Positions 8,870 to 18,403 are shown, counted from the first letter of the stretch. The stretch: DNA of 41,948 nucleotides from Salsuginibacillus kocurii DSM 18087 (GCF_000377705.1 NZ_KB898637.1:1-41948), one strand, 5' to 3'. Made by a program: numbers and translations. Notes: a model not told the origin generated them from the sequence alone.

Positions 8870-9946
8870 TTGCACGAGAGACAATCATTTTTTACCACCA
8901 AACAAGGCGTATTCACAATACTTATCGTCATACTTGCAATTTTGCCTTTACTCATGAGTGATTTTCAAACCAATTTGCTTGGACGTTTTCTAGCTTTTGC
9001 TATACTGGCTGTTGGTCTTGATTTACTGTGGGGCTATACAGGCGTACTAAGCCTGGGGCACGGCATCTTTTTCGGCTTTGGCGCTTATATTACCGCGATA
9101 TATATAACCATTGAATCCTCAGGCGGAGGACTTCCTGATTTTATGATGTGGAGCGGTATGACTGAATTGCCCTGGCTTTGGCAGCTTTTATCCAACCCGG
9201 TTGCTGCATTAAGTCTGGCAATTCTTGTGCCGATGTTTGTGGCCACGTTACTCGGTTTCTTTACCTTTCGTAATCGAATTAAAGGTGTGTATTTCACGAT
9301 TTTAACGCAAGCCCTCGTGCTCACCATGGTTACATTAATTATCAGTCAACAACAATATACTGGCGGTTCAGACGGCTTAACGAATTTACAGACCATCTTC
9401 GGTTTTTCACTTTCTTCACCACAGACCCAGCTTGTCCTTTACTTTTTGACGCTGATTGTTCTTACGGTCGTATTTTTTTCCAGCCTCAGACTTGTCAACA
9501 GCCGATTTGGGAAAGTGATGGTGGCAATACGAGATGGGGAGAACCGCCTACGCTTCTCCGGTTATAACACAGCCCATTTTAAAACAGTCGTTTTTACACT
9601 ATCGGCAGGTCTTGCCGGTCTTTCCGGCATGCTGTTTGTTATGCAGATTGGTATCGTCACACCAACGATGATCGATATTATTCCATCCATTGAAATGGCC
9701 CTTTGGGTAGCGATTGGCGGCCGCGGCACATTGCTCGGTCCAGTGTTCGGTGCTTTGCTTGCGAATACAGGTTCAACCTACTTTAGTGAGAGCTTTCCAG
9801 AAGTTTGGACCTACTTGATGGGGCTTGCCTTTATTATAGTAATTATTTATTTGCCAAAGGGTCTCATGACCATTGGTGACAAATTAACCAAAAAAAGGAG
9901 AGGGTCACATGCCAACCAGTCAGCAGGCAAACCTACTAAACTGTGA
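8870..9946 (+). CDS. urtC: Urea ABC transporter permease UrtC
   Basis: A 358-residue LivM-type permease. Family motifs are LDLLWGYTGVLSLGHGIFFG near residue 45, GGSDGLTNLQ near 165 and VAIRDGENRLRFSGYN. About ten hydrophobic segments are present. A TTG start at 8870 follows a GGGGGGAA site. The 3' end overlaps urtD by 38 bases. It pairs with UrtB. Confidence 0.95.
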   Translation: MHERQSFFTTKQGVFTILIVILAILPLLMSDFQTNLLGRFLAFAILAVGLDLLWGYTGVLSLGHGIFFGFGAYITAIYITIESSGGGLPDFMMWSGMTELPWLWQLLSNPVAALSLAILVPMFVATLLGFFTFRNRIKGVYFTILTQALVLTMVTLIISQQQYTGGSDGLTNLQTIFGFSLSSPQTQLVLYFLTLIVLTVVFFSSLRLVNSRFGKVMVAIRDGENRLRFSGYNTAHFKTVVFTLSAGLAGLSGMLFVMQIGIVTPTMIDIIPSIEMALWVAIGGRGTLLGPVFGALLANTGSTYFSESFPEVWTYLMGLAFIIVIIYLPKGLMTIGDKLTKKRRGSHANQSAGKPTKL

Positions 9947-10673
9947 AGATATCACCGTTCAGTTTGGAGATTTCAAAGCCTTGAATCATTTTTCATTTGA
10001 ACTCGAACACCGTGAGCTCCATTTTTTAATCGGGCCGAATGGGGCGGGGAAGACGACGTTTTTAGATGTGCTCTGCGGACTTACGAAGGTTACAAAAGGA
10101 AATATCACCTTTGAAAAAGACAAATCAATCAAAGACATGCCGGAATACGAAATTGCTCGCAATGGCATTGGCCGTAAATTTCAAGCGCCGTCCATTTTTC
10201 CACGCTTATCCGTAAAAGATAACCTTGAACTTAGCATGAAGCAGAAAAAAGGCATCTGGGACATTTTACGGGCCACATTAAAAAATGAAGATAAAGAGCG
10301 AATTGACTCCCAGTTGGAAACGATCGGTTTAACAGAGGAAGCTATGCAGGAGGCAGGAAGTCTCTCCCACGGCCAAAAACAATGGCTTGAAATTGGCATG
10401 GTGATGATGCAAGAGCCCCAAGTGCTTCTACTTGATGAACCAATTGCCGGCATGACTGAAGAGGAAGAAGAAAAAACCGGAGATCTGTTAACCAAATTAA
10501 GAGAGGACTGCTCAATCGTCGTGGTTGAACATGACATGGATTTTGTCCGCGAATATTCAGAACGCGTTACCGTTATGCATGAAGGAGCACTCCTAAGCGA
10601 AGGGACGATGCAAGAAATCCAGGCAAACGATATGGTCAAAGAAGTTTATCTCGGGCAAGGGAGGGTGAGCTGA
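9909..10673 (+). CDS. urtD: Urea ABC transporter ATP-binding protein UrtD
   Basis: A 254-residue LivG-type ATPase. Walker A GPNGAGKT is at residues 42-49, the ABC signature reads LSHGQKQWLEIGMV (LSHGQ form, common in UrtD), and Walker B is VLLLDEP. The start, behind AAAGGAGAGG, lies inside the end of urtC. The last base of the stop codon is the first base of the urtE start (TGATG). Confidence 0.95.
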   Translation: MPTSQQANLLNCEDITVQFGDFKALNHFSFELEHRELHFLIGPNGAGKTTFLDVLCGLTKVTKGNITFEKDKSIKDMPEYEIARNGIGRKFQAPSIFPRLSVKDNLELSMKQKKGIWDILRATLKNEDKERIDSQLETIGLTEEAMQEAGSLSHGQKQWLEIGMVMMQEPQVLLLDEPIAGMTEEEEEKTGDLLTKLREDCSIVVVEHDMDFVREYSERVTVMHEGALLSEGTMQEIQANDMVKEVYLGQGRVS

Positions 10674-11362
10674 TGCTGGCGCTGGATAATGTACAGGCGG
10701 GTTACGATGAAAGTATGATCTTACATGATGTCACCTTTCGTCTTTCTGAAAATCAAGTCGTGTGCGTGTTAGGAAGAAATGGGGTTGGCAAGTCAACGTT
10801 AATCAAAACGATCATGGGGGTTCTTCAAGCAGAGCAAGGCAGAATTGATTTTGCCGGAGAAGATATTACAAAAACGAAACCAGCTGAACGCGCTCATAAA
10901 GGCATCAGCTATGTACCGCAGGGACGAGAAATCTTTTCCAATTTGTCCGTAGAAGAAAACTTAACGTTAGGACTCGAAACCAACCCCAACCCTTCACTAG
11001 CGTTGTTTAAAAATATCTATCAATACTTTCCTGTCCTTAAAGAAATGAAAAAACGAAACGGCGGCGACCTAAGTGGTGGTCAGCAGCAACAATTAGCGAT
11101 CGGCCGCGCCCTCGCTGCTGAGCCTAATCTTTTACTACTTGATGAACCAGCAGAAGGCATTCAGCCTAATATCGTAGATGCCATTCAAGACGTGATCATT
11201 GATTTAAAGAAGAATACTGAGACAGCCATGGTTCTTGTTGAACAAGACATTCCCTTTGCCGAATCAGTCGGCGATTACTTTTATGTGATCGACCGCGGGC
11301 GCATTATGTATGAAGGCGAGGAACTCGACCGGGAACGTGCCGAGGCCTACTTGAGTTTATAA
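10673..11362 (+). CDS. urtE: Urea ABC transporter ATP-binding protein UrtE
   Basis: A 229-residue LivF-type ATPase with Walker A GRNGVGKS at residues 34-41, YVPQGREIFSNLSVEENL, signature LSGGQQQQLAIGRALAAEP and Walker B LLLLDEPAEGIQPNIV. The EGIQPNIV stretch is typical of UrtE. It is the last gene of the operon, one base overlapping urtD. A long inverted repeat follows 44 bases after the stop. Confidence 0.96.
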   Translation: MLALDNVQAGYDESMILHDVTFRLSENQVVCVLGRNGVGKSTLIKTIMGVLQAEQGRIDFAGEDITKTKPAERAHKGISYVPQGREIFSNLSVEENLTLGLETNPNPSLALFKNIYQYFPVLKEMKKRNGGDLSGGQQQQLAIGRALAAEPNLLLLDEPAEGIQPNIVDAIQDVIIDLKKNTETAMVLVEQDIPFAESVGDYFYVIDRGRIMYEGEELDRERAEAYLSL

Positions 11363-11406
11363 TAGCGGAAAGCCGTGTTTATACCAGTAGTTAGATATAA
11401 GAAATG

Positions 11407-11440
11407 TAGTAGGTAGTAGAACCTGTTCTACTACCTACTA
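11407..11440 (+). repeat. Perfect 16-bp-arm inverted repeat after urtE
   Basis: TAGTAGGTAGTAGAAC and its exact complement are separated by two bases. It is the first structure after urtE and may end or stabilise the urt transcript. The following TTGATTAATTT is a poor U-tract, so termination is uncertain. Confidence 0.75.
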
Positions 11441-11499
11441 TTGATTAATTTCCGGGTTCTCGGTGCGCAGTGCCCTTCCTGTATCCAGTGACAAGAACG

Positions 11500-11575
11500 A
11501 AGTGCGGTGTCAGGGCTTATTAGCGCGGCGGCATGAGCATTGAGTGCCGTGTCACCGTCAATGAGTGCGTCCTCG
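11500..11575 (+). repeat. 21-bp-period array, 4 units
   Basis: Cores GCGGTGT, GCGGCGG, GCCGTGT and GCGTCCT start at 11504, 11525, 11546 and 11567, exactly 21 bases apart. Three of the four are preceded by GT, and two by TGAGT, as in the last units of the array at 297-500. It sits between the urtE inverted repeat and the terminator at 11651, with no gene. Confidence 0.75.
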
Positions 11576-11650
11576 CGCCTTTCCCCTCTTGTATTTGCGA
11601 TATGGCAGCGGCACAAACGGAGTCATCCAGTTTTCATAGGAGGAGTAAGA

Positions 11651-11690
11651 GGCTGCCCCTTTGAGTCAGGGCAGCCCCTTTAATTTTTTG
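11651..11690 (+). terminator. Rho-independent terminator after the urt operon
   Basis: GGCTGCCC and GGGCAGCC form an 8-bp stem with a ten-base loop, followed by CCTTTAATTTTTT. It works in the plus direction and is the canonical end of the urt region. Confidence 0.8.
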
Positions 11691-11743
11691 CTCTGGCAAT
11701 ATGGCTACGAGAAGGGGTGCAAGGCGAGCTCCTTATTTAGTCC

Positions 11744-12802
11744 TCATTCATTTAACGCCTGCTCCAACGTTTCAATGTTATGTTCCATCAATTCCACATA
11801 GCCCGGTTCTTCTTCCACTTCCTCTTCAAGCAACGCTTCGAGGTTATGGAAGTAGAGCGCCTCCGCCCCTACTTCCTCGCGCAGAACTTCGGCCACTTCG
11901 ACCACGTAATTATGCTCAAAAATGATGTGATTTAAGCCGTGATCTTCTACTACATGCTGGAGTTCGTGCAAATGTTCAGGCGACGGTTCATTTGTCGGTG
12001 ACACCCCGGCTACTGATAACTGTTGAATGCCGTAGCGCTCCTGCCAATACGTATAGCCTGCATGAGAAACGAGGATTGTATCTTTATCAGCCCCATCTAC
12101 AACCTCTTGAAATGTGTTATCAAGCTGCTCCAATTCATCATGCAGCGCTTCTTTATTCGTTTCAAATTTTTCCGCTGCTTCAGGTAGCTCTGCTTTCAAG
12201 CCTTCAGTAATGTTTTCACTTAATGTTTTGGCGTTAGTTGGGTCGATCCAAACATGCGGGTCGCCGTCACCGTGATGGTGGTCGTGTTCCTCTTCTTGAT
12301 CATGATGATGGGAATGGTCCTCGCCGTCATGTGAATGCTCGTGGTCATGACTGTGTGTATGTTCATCCGGGTCATATTCTGCAAGTTCAATTCCTGCTGC
12401 TGCTTTTACAACCGGCACGTTTTCATCTTCCATGACCTCTACAAGCGTATCTGCGAACCCTTCCATGCCGACGCCGTTATAGACGAGCAAGTCCCCGTCT
12501 GCAACATCTACCATCGTTTGCATGGATGGCTCATATGTATGCGCATCGGCTCCAGGAGGCACGATGTTTTCTACCTCTACATAGTCTCCGCCTACTTCCC
12601 GAATTAAATCTTCCAACGCATAGACCGTGGTATAGACGTGAAGTGGTTCTTCTGAGACGTCTTCCTCCTCCATCTCTTCTTCTGTTTCTTCTTCATCTCC
12701 TTGTTCCGCTTGTGTTTCTTGCGCCCCTTCTTCTTCCGCTGTTCCGCAGGCGCTTATTATGAAAAGAAAAACTGCTCCTGCTGCAATGCCCCTTCGTTTC
12801 AC
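11744..12802 (-). CDS. Zinc ABC transporter substrate-binding lipoprotein (ZnuA/AdcA-like)
   Basis: A 352-residue cluster A-I metal-binding protein. The N-terminus has a lipoprotein leader with lipobox ISAC (Cys 19) and a strongly acidic linker. The SBP_bac domain starts at VYTTVYALEDLIREVGGDYV, and PPGADAHTYEPSMQTM carries the first histidine ligand. A His/Asp-rich loop of HSHDHEH/HHHD type occupies roughly residues 150-185, and WIDPTNAK, VSHAGYTYWQERYGI and FEHNYV follow. The His loop points to zinc rather than manganese. It uses a GTG start behind AAGGGGAG. No ATPase or permease gene is adjacent, so its partners are elsewhere. No clear Zur box was found. Confidence 0.88.
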   Translation of the reverse strand: MKRRGIAAGAVFLFIISACGTAEEEGAQETQAEQGDEEETEEEMEEEDVSEEPLHVYTTVYALEDLIREVGGDYVEVENIVPPGADAHTYEPSMQTMVDVADGDLLVYNGVGMEGFADTLVEVMEDENVPVVKAAAGIELAEYDPDEHTHSHDHEHSHDGEDHSHHHDQEEEHDHHHGDGDPHVWIDPTNAKTLSENITEGLKAELPEAAEKFETNKEALHDELEQLDNTFQEVVDGADKDTILVSHAGYTYWQERYGIQQLSVAGVSPTNEPSPEHLHELQHVVEDHGLNHIIFEHNYVVEVAEVLREEVGAEALYFHNLEALLEEEVEEEPGYVELMEHNIETLEQALNE

Positions 12803-12936
12803 TGGTCATCTCCCCTTCACCTTGTACGCCTTGATATATTATCTACCTTATCTATGATTAACAACTCTATCAACTATGAAGTCATAAAATCTACCATTCC
12901 CTTTTACGTATTCAACTTGAACATCCTACTTACGGT

Positions 12937-12974
12937 GTAAAAAGAAAGGAGCCATCCCTGCTAGGACAGCTCCT
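12937..12974 (-). terminator. Terminator after lctP
   Basis: On the minus strand GGAGC...GCTCC with a further GTCC/GGGA pairing is followed by TTTCTTTTT. It lies 43 bases after the lactate permease stop. Confidence 0.75.
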
Positions 12975-13017
12975 CTGTGAAGGAGTGATGTTTCTTGGCA
13001 CTCATTTCTATTCCTGT

Positions 13018-14631
13018 TTAGCCCCCGATCAAATGCAATAAGATCGAAGCAAGTGATACGGCAGTACCGGCAATCAAGCTAAAGAGCAAGGTTGGTTTAA
13101 AGACTTCGGCGTCTCTACCTTGAATACCGGCTGTGCTCGTACCCAAAATGACGTTCGATGGTGATATGGAGTTACCAATAGCACCTCCGGCAGACTGAGC
13201 TGCGATTGTTTCCGCCATTTGCAGTCCGTCCATTGAGTCCACAACCGAACCATGCAGCGGGGCAAAGAGCACGTTCGATGACGTGTTGGAAGAGGTCATG
13301 AACGAACCGATAATACCGATCACGTTTGCAAGTGCTACGTACACGATCGGGGTAGAGATGGCAGCTGTTCCCATCGCAACGACAACCATTTGCCCGGAGC
13401 TTTCCATGATTTCTGTCATGGTTAAAAAACCGGCAATGGCTAAAGAGGCACCCGTAGCATTTCCTTTAAAGCCAGTGCGAATGTCGCTTCCGGCATCATT
13501 TTCAAACAAGTTTAAACGGCGATACCAGTAATAAGCAAAGCCGGCGGCTACAAACAAGTACAGCCCTGGATGGGTTAAGGGAGCAATAGGTGAGTAGGCT
13601 TCCTCCGCTTCTACTTGATATCCATAACCTGTTTCGACCGCTGGGAATGGCGGACCGAATTCAAATTGGTCTAAAAACTCGTTAACTTGCGGAATACCTA
13701 ATGCCACAATCGAGAGGACGGTCAATACATAATACGGCATAAAGGCCTTATGAAGTGAAATCGGCGGCTTTTCTTCCGCTTCTACTGAGTGTTCATCTTC
13801 CAGCATATCTGATTCTTGTTCCAGCTCTGATTTTTGACTGTATTTATTGCGGCGTGCAAATAGGAATAATACGCCTAAAGCAACGGTGGCTGGAATAAAG
13901 GTACTTAAGGTAGGATTTACGAGCGCAAGCAAGAGCTGACCGCCGCCATGGATTAAGGAAATGACCAAGACGACAACAAAGCCTTCTTTAATACCTTTCC
14001 AGCGCGCGAACATCCAACAAATCATAAAGCCTGCGAGGATATTCGGAATCCATAAGAGAATGGACGTATATAGTAGCGTTAACGCTTGCTCTTCTATCGT
14101 TACTGCGTTAATAGTCGCGATCCAGCCAAGCGCAAGCGTACCGAACATATTGGCCCAGGCATGGCCGATCAATGGAATAACTACCGCGGGCACCGGTTTT
14201 ACACCGATTCCGATAAGAAGCGGTGCAACGACGGCGATTGGAGCACCGAAGCCAGCAATACCTTGTAAAAAGGAGGCAAAGACCCAGCCGAAAGCGAGCA
14301 CGAGAAACAAATAGTTCTGGCTATGTTCTTGAATATCTTCTCGCATCACTTTAAACGAACCGGATTCTTTTGTGATTTGATACAAGAGCAAAGACGGCCA
14401 CACTACTAACAGAATAAAAAGAGCTTCCCATAAACCTTTCCCGAACCCTACAGCCAGATTGTCCCACGGCGCTTCATAAAGAAAAATAGCGATGAGCGCA
14501 GCGATCCCCATCGCAATCCAGCCGGCACGGGGGCCGGGCCAACGCAGGACAACCAGCATAACGAGAAGAAGCACGAGCGGCAATACAGCCAGCGACCAGT
14601 GCAGCAAATCTACCGGCAAATTTTCTTCCAT
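13018..14631 (-). CDS. lctP: L-lactate permease (LctP family)
   Basis: About 537 residues with some twelve or more hydrophobic spans. Family motifs include FLQGIAGFGAPIAVVAPLLI near residue 125, GHAWANMFGTLALGW near 160 and FMTSSNTSSNVLFAPLHG near 440, with QSAGGAIGNSISPSN near 480. It should import lactate (or glycolate) with protons or sodium. The frame also offers a TTG at 14637, but ATG 14631 is preferred after AAAGGA. It follows the gamma-glutamyltransferase gene by about 60 bases on the same strand and may be co-transcribed with it. Confidence 0.93.
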   Translation of the reverse strand: MEENLPVDLLHWSLAVLPLVLLLVMLVVLRWPGPRAGWIAMGIAALIAIFLYEAPWDNLAVGFGKGLWEALFILLVVWPSLLLYQITKESGSFKVMREDIQEHSQNYLFLVLAFGWVFASFLQGIAGFGAPIAVVAPLLIGIGVKPVPAVVIPLIGHAWANMFGTLALGWIATINAVTIEEQALTLLYTSILLWIPNILAGFMICWMFARWKGIKEGFVVVLVISLIHGGGQLLLALVNPTLSTFIPATVALGVLFLFARRNKYSQKSELEQESDMLEDEHSVEAEEKPPISLHKAFMPYYVLTVLSIVALGIPQVNEFLDQFEFGPPFPAVETGYGYQVEAEEAYSPIAPLTHPGLYLFVAAGFAYYWYRRLNLFENDAGSDIRTGFKGNATGASLAIAGFLTMTEIMESSGQMVVVAMGTAAISTPIVYVALANVIGIIGSFMTSSNTSSNVLFAPLHGSVVDSMDGLQMAETIAAQSAGGAIGNSISPSNVILGTSTAGIQGRDAEVFKPTLLFSLIAGTAVSLASILLHLIGG

Positions 14632-14691
14632 TGTCAATCCCGTCCTTTCCTGAAACGTTACTATCTCGCTGCGACAGCTCGAAAAACGGTT

Positions 14692-16341
14692 TTACCAGCT
14701 GAGTGCTAGCCCGTCACCACGCGGGTCCGCTCCTGCTTCGTACGTTTTTCGGTTCGGATCAATAACGATAGCTTGGGCATGTCCCATTTGCTGAGAATAG
14801 TCTTCCGTTCGTTCAACCTCATGGCCACGATCTCCTAACGCAGCGGCCAGCGCATCCGGTATCCGGCCTTCTAATTTTAAGGACGAGCTATCTTCGCCCC
14901 ACGTGCGGCCATACAGCCAGCGCGGCGCTTCAATCGCTTGCTGGATGTTATAGCCGAAGTCTACTACTCTTGTAAATAACGCACATTGCGTTTGCGGCTG
15001 GCCTTCGCCGCCCATCGTGCCAAATAACATGAACGGCTTTCCATCTTTTGTAGCCAGTGCCGGAATAATCGTATGAAAGGTGCGTTTGTTCGGTTCTAGT
15101 GTATTTGGATGCTCCGGGTCCAAGCTGAAGAACGAGCCACGGTTTTGCAATAAAAAACCACACCCTTCTGGTATCAAGCCGGAGCCAAATTCATGATACA
15201 CACTCTGAATTAAGGAAACACTATTGCCTTCGTGGTCTGTCACCGCCATAAAGGTCGTGTCACGATTTTGCCCAAGCTCTGGCAGCTCGCCCATTTCCTC
15301 AACGGGAAAAGCTTTTTCCATTGAAAACTGACCTGCCATCTTATTGGTATGAGAATCAGAGAGTAATTGGTTGACTGGCACCTCAAGAAATTCCGGGTCA
15401 GTCACCCACTGATCTCGGTAGGAAAAAGAAAGTTTCGCAGCTTCGGCCATAAGATGATAGTAATCGGGGGTGTGGTCACCGATTTCTTTTAGGTCATGCT
15501 GCTTTAAGAGATTTAACATCATAAGCGTGGCGACCCCTTGAGTATTCGGCTTGAGCTCATAGACTTGATAGCCTTTATAACCGGTGGATATCGGTTCTTC
15601 CCACGTCGACTCATGGCGGGCAAAGTCCTCCAGAGTGAGCAAGCCGTGGTGCTTTTTCAGCGAATCAACCACTTTCTTTGCAATCTCGCCTTTATAAAAT
15701 GCATCCGGCCCGTCTTCGGCAATCTGTTGCAGCGACCAGGCCAAATTGGGCTGTGTTAACACCTCACCAGTGTTGAGCGGTTCTCCGTCCGGCAGAAATG
15801 TATCCGCCGTCTCTGTAAACTTTTGCAAAAGCGCTTGTTTATCATGAATAAAGCGGCTTAGCTTCTCTGTTACCGGAAAGCCTTCAGCTGCATAATGAAT
15901 CGCAGTTGCAAACAACGTCTTCCATTCCAGCCGGCCATAACGCTGATGCATTTGCCACCATGCCTCTACTGTGCCCGGCACCGTGTTTGCAGCCAACGGG
16001 CCCCGGTCAGGGATACTGTCTAATTCGCGCTGAGTAAATGCTTCACGCGTAACGTTCTGCCCCGACTTTCCGCTGCCGTTCATTGCTTTTACTTCCTGTT
16101 CTTTCGCGTCCCAGACGAGTGAAAACAAGTCGCCGCCGATCCCCGCCATATGCGGATAAACGACACCCATCACGGCATTCGTTGCAATCGCACCTTCAAC
16201 CGCGTGTCCTCCTTGTTTAACGACCTCTTGCCCAGCTTGAGTAGCTAAATAATGAGGAGATGTGACGGCTCCGTTCTTCCCCATCGCCACTGGGCGACCT
16301 GTATCGAGAAATTCCTGCTCTGCTCCTCGATGGATAGCCAT
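14692..16341 (-). CDS. Gamma-glutamyltransferase family protein, cytoplasmic (YwrD-like)
   Basis: A 549-residue Ntn hydrolase. The autocleavage and nucleophile region is RDTTFMAVTDHEGNSVSLIQ, starting near residue 355, with the new N-terminal threonine in the DTT step. GMGGEGQPQTQ-type substrate-binding residues appear as GTMGGEGQPQTQ. No signal peptide is present, unlike secreted Ggt, so it resembles the YwrD type and probably acts on intracellular gamma-glutamyl compounds. An AAAGGAGG site precedes ATG 16341. The processing threonine is inferred from family alignment. Confidence 0.88.
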   Translation of the reverse strand: MAIHRGAEQEFLDTGRPVAMGKNGAVTSPHYLATQAGQEVVKQGGHAVEGAIATNAVMGVVYPHMAGIGGDLFSLVWDAKEQEVKAMNGSGKSGQNVTREAFTQRELDSIPDRGPLAANTVPGTVEAWWQMHQRYGRLEWKTLFATAIHYAAEGFPVTEKLSRFIHDKQALLQKFTETADTFLPDGEPLNTGEVLTQPNLAWSLQQIAEDGPDAFYKGEIAKKVVDSLKKHHGLLTLEDFARHESTWEEPISTGYKGYQVYELKPNTQGVATLMMLNLLKQHDLKEIGDHTPDYYHLMAEAAKLSFSYRDQWVTDPEFLEVPVNQLLSDSHTNKMAGQFSMEKAFPVEEMGELPELGQNRDTTFMAVTDHEGNSVSLIQSVYHEFGSGLIPEGCGFLLQNRGSFFSLDPEHPNTLEPNKRTFHTIIPALATKDGKPFMLFGTMGGEGQPQTQCALFTRVVDFGYNIQQAIEAPRWLYGRTWGEDSSSLKLEGRIPDALAAALGDRGHEVERTEDYSQQMGHAQAIVIDPNRKTYEAGADPRGDGLALSW

Positions 16342-16506
16342 GACCGCTGCCTCCTTTTATCGAAATAGATTAAAAGTAACTTTGGACTATACATCACACT
16401 ACCTAGCGCCGCTGCCTTTTCTGCACTAGTAAGAAAAATTACCCTGTAACAAAACCTTTCAAACTATTCCCCTTCACCCAAGCTGCAGTCAACCTTATAG
16501 TTGCAT

Positions 16507-16534
16507 TAAAAAAACAGCCCGCTGAAACGAGCTG
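16507..16534 (-). terminator. Second terminator downstream of the SDR gene
   Basis: On the minus strand CAGCTCG...CGGGCTG is followed by seven T. It comes after the stem at 16544-16572, giving two tandem terminators before the ggt promoter region. Confidence 0.75.
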
Positions 16535-16543
16535 CTCCTCTAA

Positions 16544-16572
16544 CAAAAGACCCAATTCTTATCCGGGGTCCT
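16544..16572 (-). terminator. First terminator downstream of the SDR gene
   Basis: On the minus strand GACCCC...GGGTC is followed by TTTTGTT, starting ten bases after the SDR stop codon. Confidence 0.6.
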
Positions 16573-16581
16573 CTATTTGTA

Positions 16582-17316
16582 TTACCCTTTCATTGGACGC
16601 ACGGTGACTTCGTTTACATTCACTTCTTCCGGCTGCGTCACCGCGTAGCCGACCGCATTGGCGATGTCTTCAGCTTGTAAGCTTGACATTTCAGCACCTT
16701 CAAATCGGCTTTTCACTTCTTCGTCCGTGATATGGGTGGTTAATTCGGTCTCCACCACACCTGGAGATATGTTTGTTACCCGAACGCCCAGGCCGGAGAG
16801 CTCTTTTTCCATCCCAACTGAAAAGGCACGCACGGCGAACTTCGTCGCGCTGTATACAGAACTTGAAGGCATCACTTCATGACCAGCCACCGAAGAAACG
16901 TTAACAACGTGCCCATTTCCTTTTTCCAGCATATTCGGAAGCACCGCGTGCACGCCGTACAAGACCCCTTTAATGTTCACATCCACCATTTGCGCCCATT
17001 CGTCCACCTGATCATTTTTTAACATCGACAATAGCATCACGCCGGCATTATTAATTAAAATATCGACCGTTCCGAACGTTTCTTCCGCGACCGCGGCGAC
17101 GTTTTCCATATCTTCTTTTTTCGTCACATCAGCAGCCACCGCTTTTGCTTCGCCGCCTGCATCTTTTATCTCTTGTTCGAGCGCTTCAATCCGCTCTACC
17201 CGCCTGGCGGTGAGCACAACTCCTGCCCCACGTCCGGCCAGGTCCTTGGCCACCGCCGCGCCGATCCCACTGCTCGCGCCAGTTACCAGCGCCGTTTTTC
17301 CAGCTAATGAATTCAT
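16582..17316 (-). CDS. Short-chain dehydrogenase/reductase
   Basis: A 244-residue classical SDR. The NADP-binding TGASSGIG motif is at residues 12-19, a basic ARRVER after beta-2 suggests NADPH, then NNAG, and the catalytic Ser with YSATK around residue 150. It resembles the YdfG/serine-dehydrogenase-like oxidoreductases; the substrate is unknown. The open frame reaches 17388, but ATG 17316 gives the family's normal N-terminus. An in-frame TTG nine bases earlier, closer to AAAAGG, is an alternative start. It follows the exporter gene by about 95 bases. Confidence 0.9.
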   Translation of the reverse strand: MNSLAGKTALVTGASSGIGAAVAKDLAGRGAGVVLTARRVERIEALEQEIKDAGGEAKAVAADVTKKEDMENVAAVAEETFGTVDILINNAGVMLLSMLKNDQVDEWAQMVDVNIKGVLYGVHAVLPNMLEKGNGHVVNVSSVAGHEVMPSSSVYSATKFAVRAFSVGMEKELSGLGVRVTNISPGVVETELTTHITDEEVKSRFEGAEMSSLQAEDIANAVGYAVTQPEEVNVNEVTVRPMKG

Positions 17317-17410
17317 GCCTATCAACCATCCTTTTGAAAATAAGTACGATTCGATTTTTACGATACCGGATGAGCGGATGGATGCCAAATGATTCGGCTT
17401 GAACTGTTGG

Positions 17411-18403
17411 TCAGCTGTGCCGCGTGCGCGCAGGAGGCGGGGGTAGCTCTGTTTTTTGCTTGGCTGTAACCTTTTGGCTGTAAAAACTATGAAGAAGCAT
17501 GCCGCCCATAATGATCAAGAGGCCGGCGATCGCTGTCCCACTTGGCAACGGCGTAGCTAACAACAGAATTTCACCCACCATCACAAAGATCACCTGGGTG
17601 GACTGCGTGGCTTCAACGGCTGCGAGTCTGCCATGATGCTGTCTGACCCGGTCAGTGGCTATAAAAAATAAAGTGGTGGCAATTACCCCGGAAGATATGG
17701 CAACGATAAAGGTTTGGAGCAGTTGGCTTTGCGAAGGCGGACCGACTTGAATCAGGCCGACCACACTAAGAAGAAGCCAGAACGGCAGGCTAGCGACCGT
17801 CATGCCGAAGACCCGCTGAAACGTATCAAGACGGCCGCCGCACACTTCCATCATTTTGCGGTTGCCAAGCGGGTAAGCAAATGCAGCGACCAAAACCGGC
17901 AATACCCCTGCCATAAGCATATGAAAGGTGATGCCTTCCGCCTGGTCCAATTGGATAAGTATAACACCTGCAAAGATAAGCAAAGAAACAAGCAGCCCTC
18001 GCACGGGAAGGCGATGCCTTTGTTTAACAGGGCCGTCCTTTGTCTGTATTGTGGTAAAGAAAAGCGGTCCTACGAGCACACCGGCTACAATGGTAAGCTG
18101 CCACGTGCCTGCGACAAGCCATCCGGGCCCGTATGCCGCCGCATAGGTTATCGGCGCATAAAATAGAACAAATCCGACAAAGCTCCAGCCGAGCCAAGGA
18201 AGCGGCTTTTTTGCAAGTTCTTCTATTACTTGTTTAAGATTGCGCCGAAAAAGCACAATCAGAAACAAAAATGGTACCATAAAAAGAAATCGAAGTGAGG
18301 AACTCCAGAGCCAGCTGCCGCCACCCAACTCCATCGAGCGATTTAAAATAAACGTAACCGCAAAAAACATGGAGGCTAAGATGCCAATCATCATTTCTTT
18401 CAT
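17411..18403 (-). CDS. EmrE/DMT-superfamily exporter, ten-TM type
   Basis: A 330-residue membrane protein with about ten hydrophobic segments and two DMT-like halves. It begins MKEMMIGILASMFFAVTFIL and contains GGGSWLWSSSLRFLFMVPFL, fitting the 'multidrug resistance efflux transporter' family (PF13536-like). The C-terminus is a basic, proline-rich tail. It is divergent from an XRE-cupin regulator 116 bases away, a common arrangement for regulated exporters, so that protein is a good candidate for its control. The exported compound is unknown. A GAGGAGGG site precedes the ATG. Confidence 0.85.
   Translation of the reverse strand: MKEMMIGILASMFFAVTFILNRSMELGGGSWLWSSSLRFLFMVPFLFLIVLFRRNLKQVIEELAKKPLPWLGWSFVGFVLFYAPITYAAAYGPGWLVAGTWQLTIVAGVLVGPLFFTTIQTKDGPVKQRHRLPVRGLLVSLLIFAGVILIQLDQAEGITFHMLMAGVLPVLVAAFAYPLGNRKMMEVCGGRLDTFQRVFGMTVASLPFWLLLSVVGLIQVGPPSQSQLLQTFIVAISSGVIATTLFFIATDRVRQHHGRLAAVEATQSTQVIFVMVGEILLLATPLPSGTAIAGLLIIMGGMLLHSFYSQKVTAKQKTELPPPPARTRHS

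Noticed and set aside
11977-12762. Plus-strand frames opposite the zinc-binding lipoprotein, including His- and Leu-rich ones
   Set aside because: Their composition is produced by the acidic and histidine-rich codons of the real gene on the other strand.
11744-12802. Manganese-binding lipoprotein (MntA/PsaA type)
   Set aside because: The long His/Asp-rich loop is typical of zinc-specific members. Metal choice is still inference.
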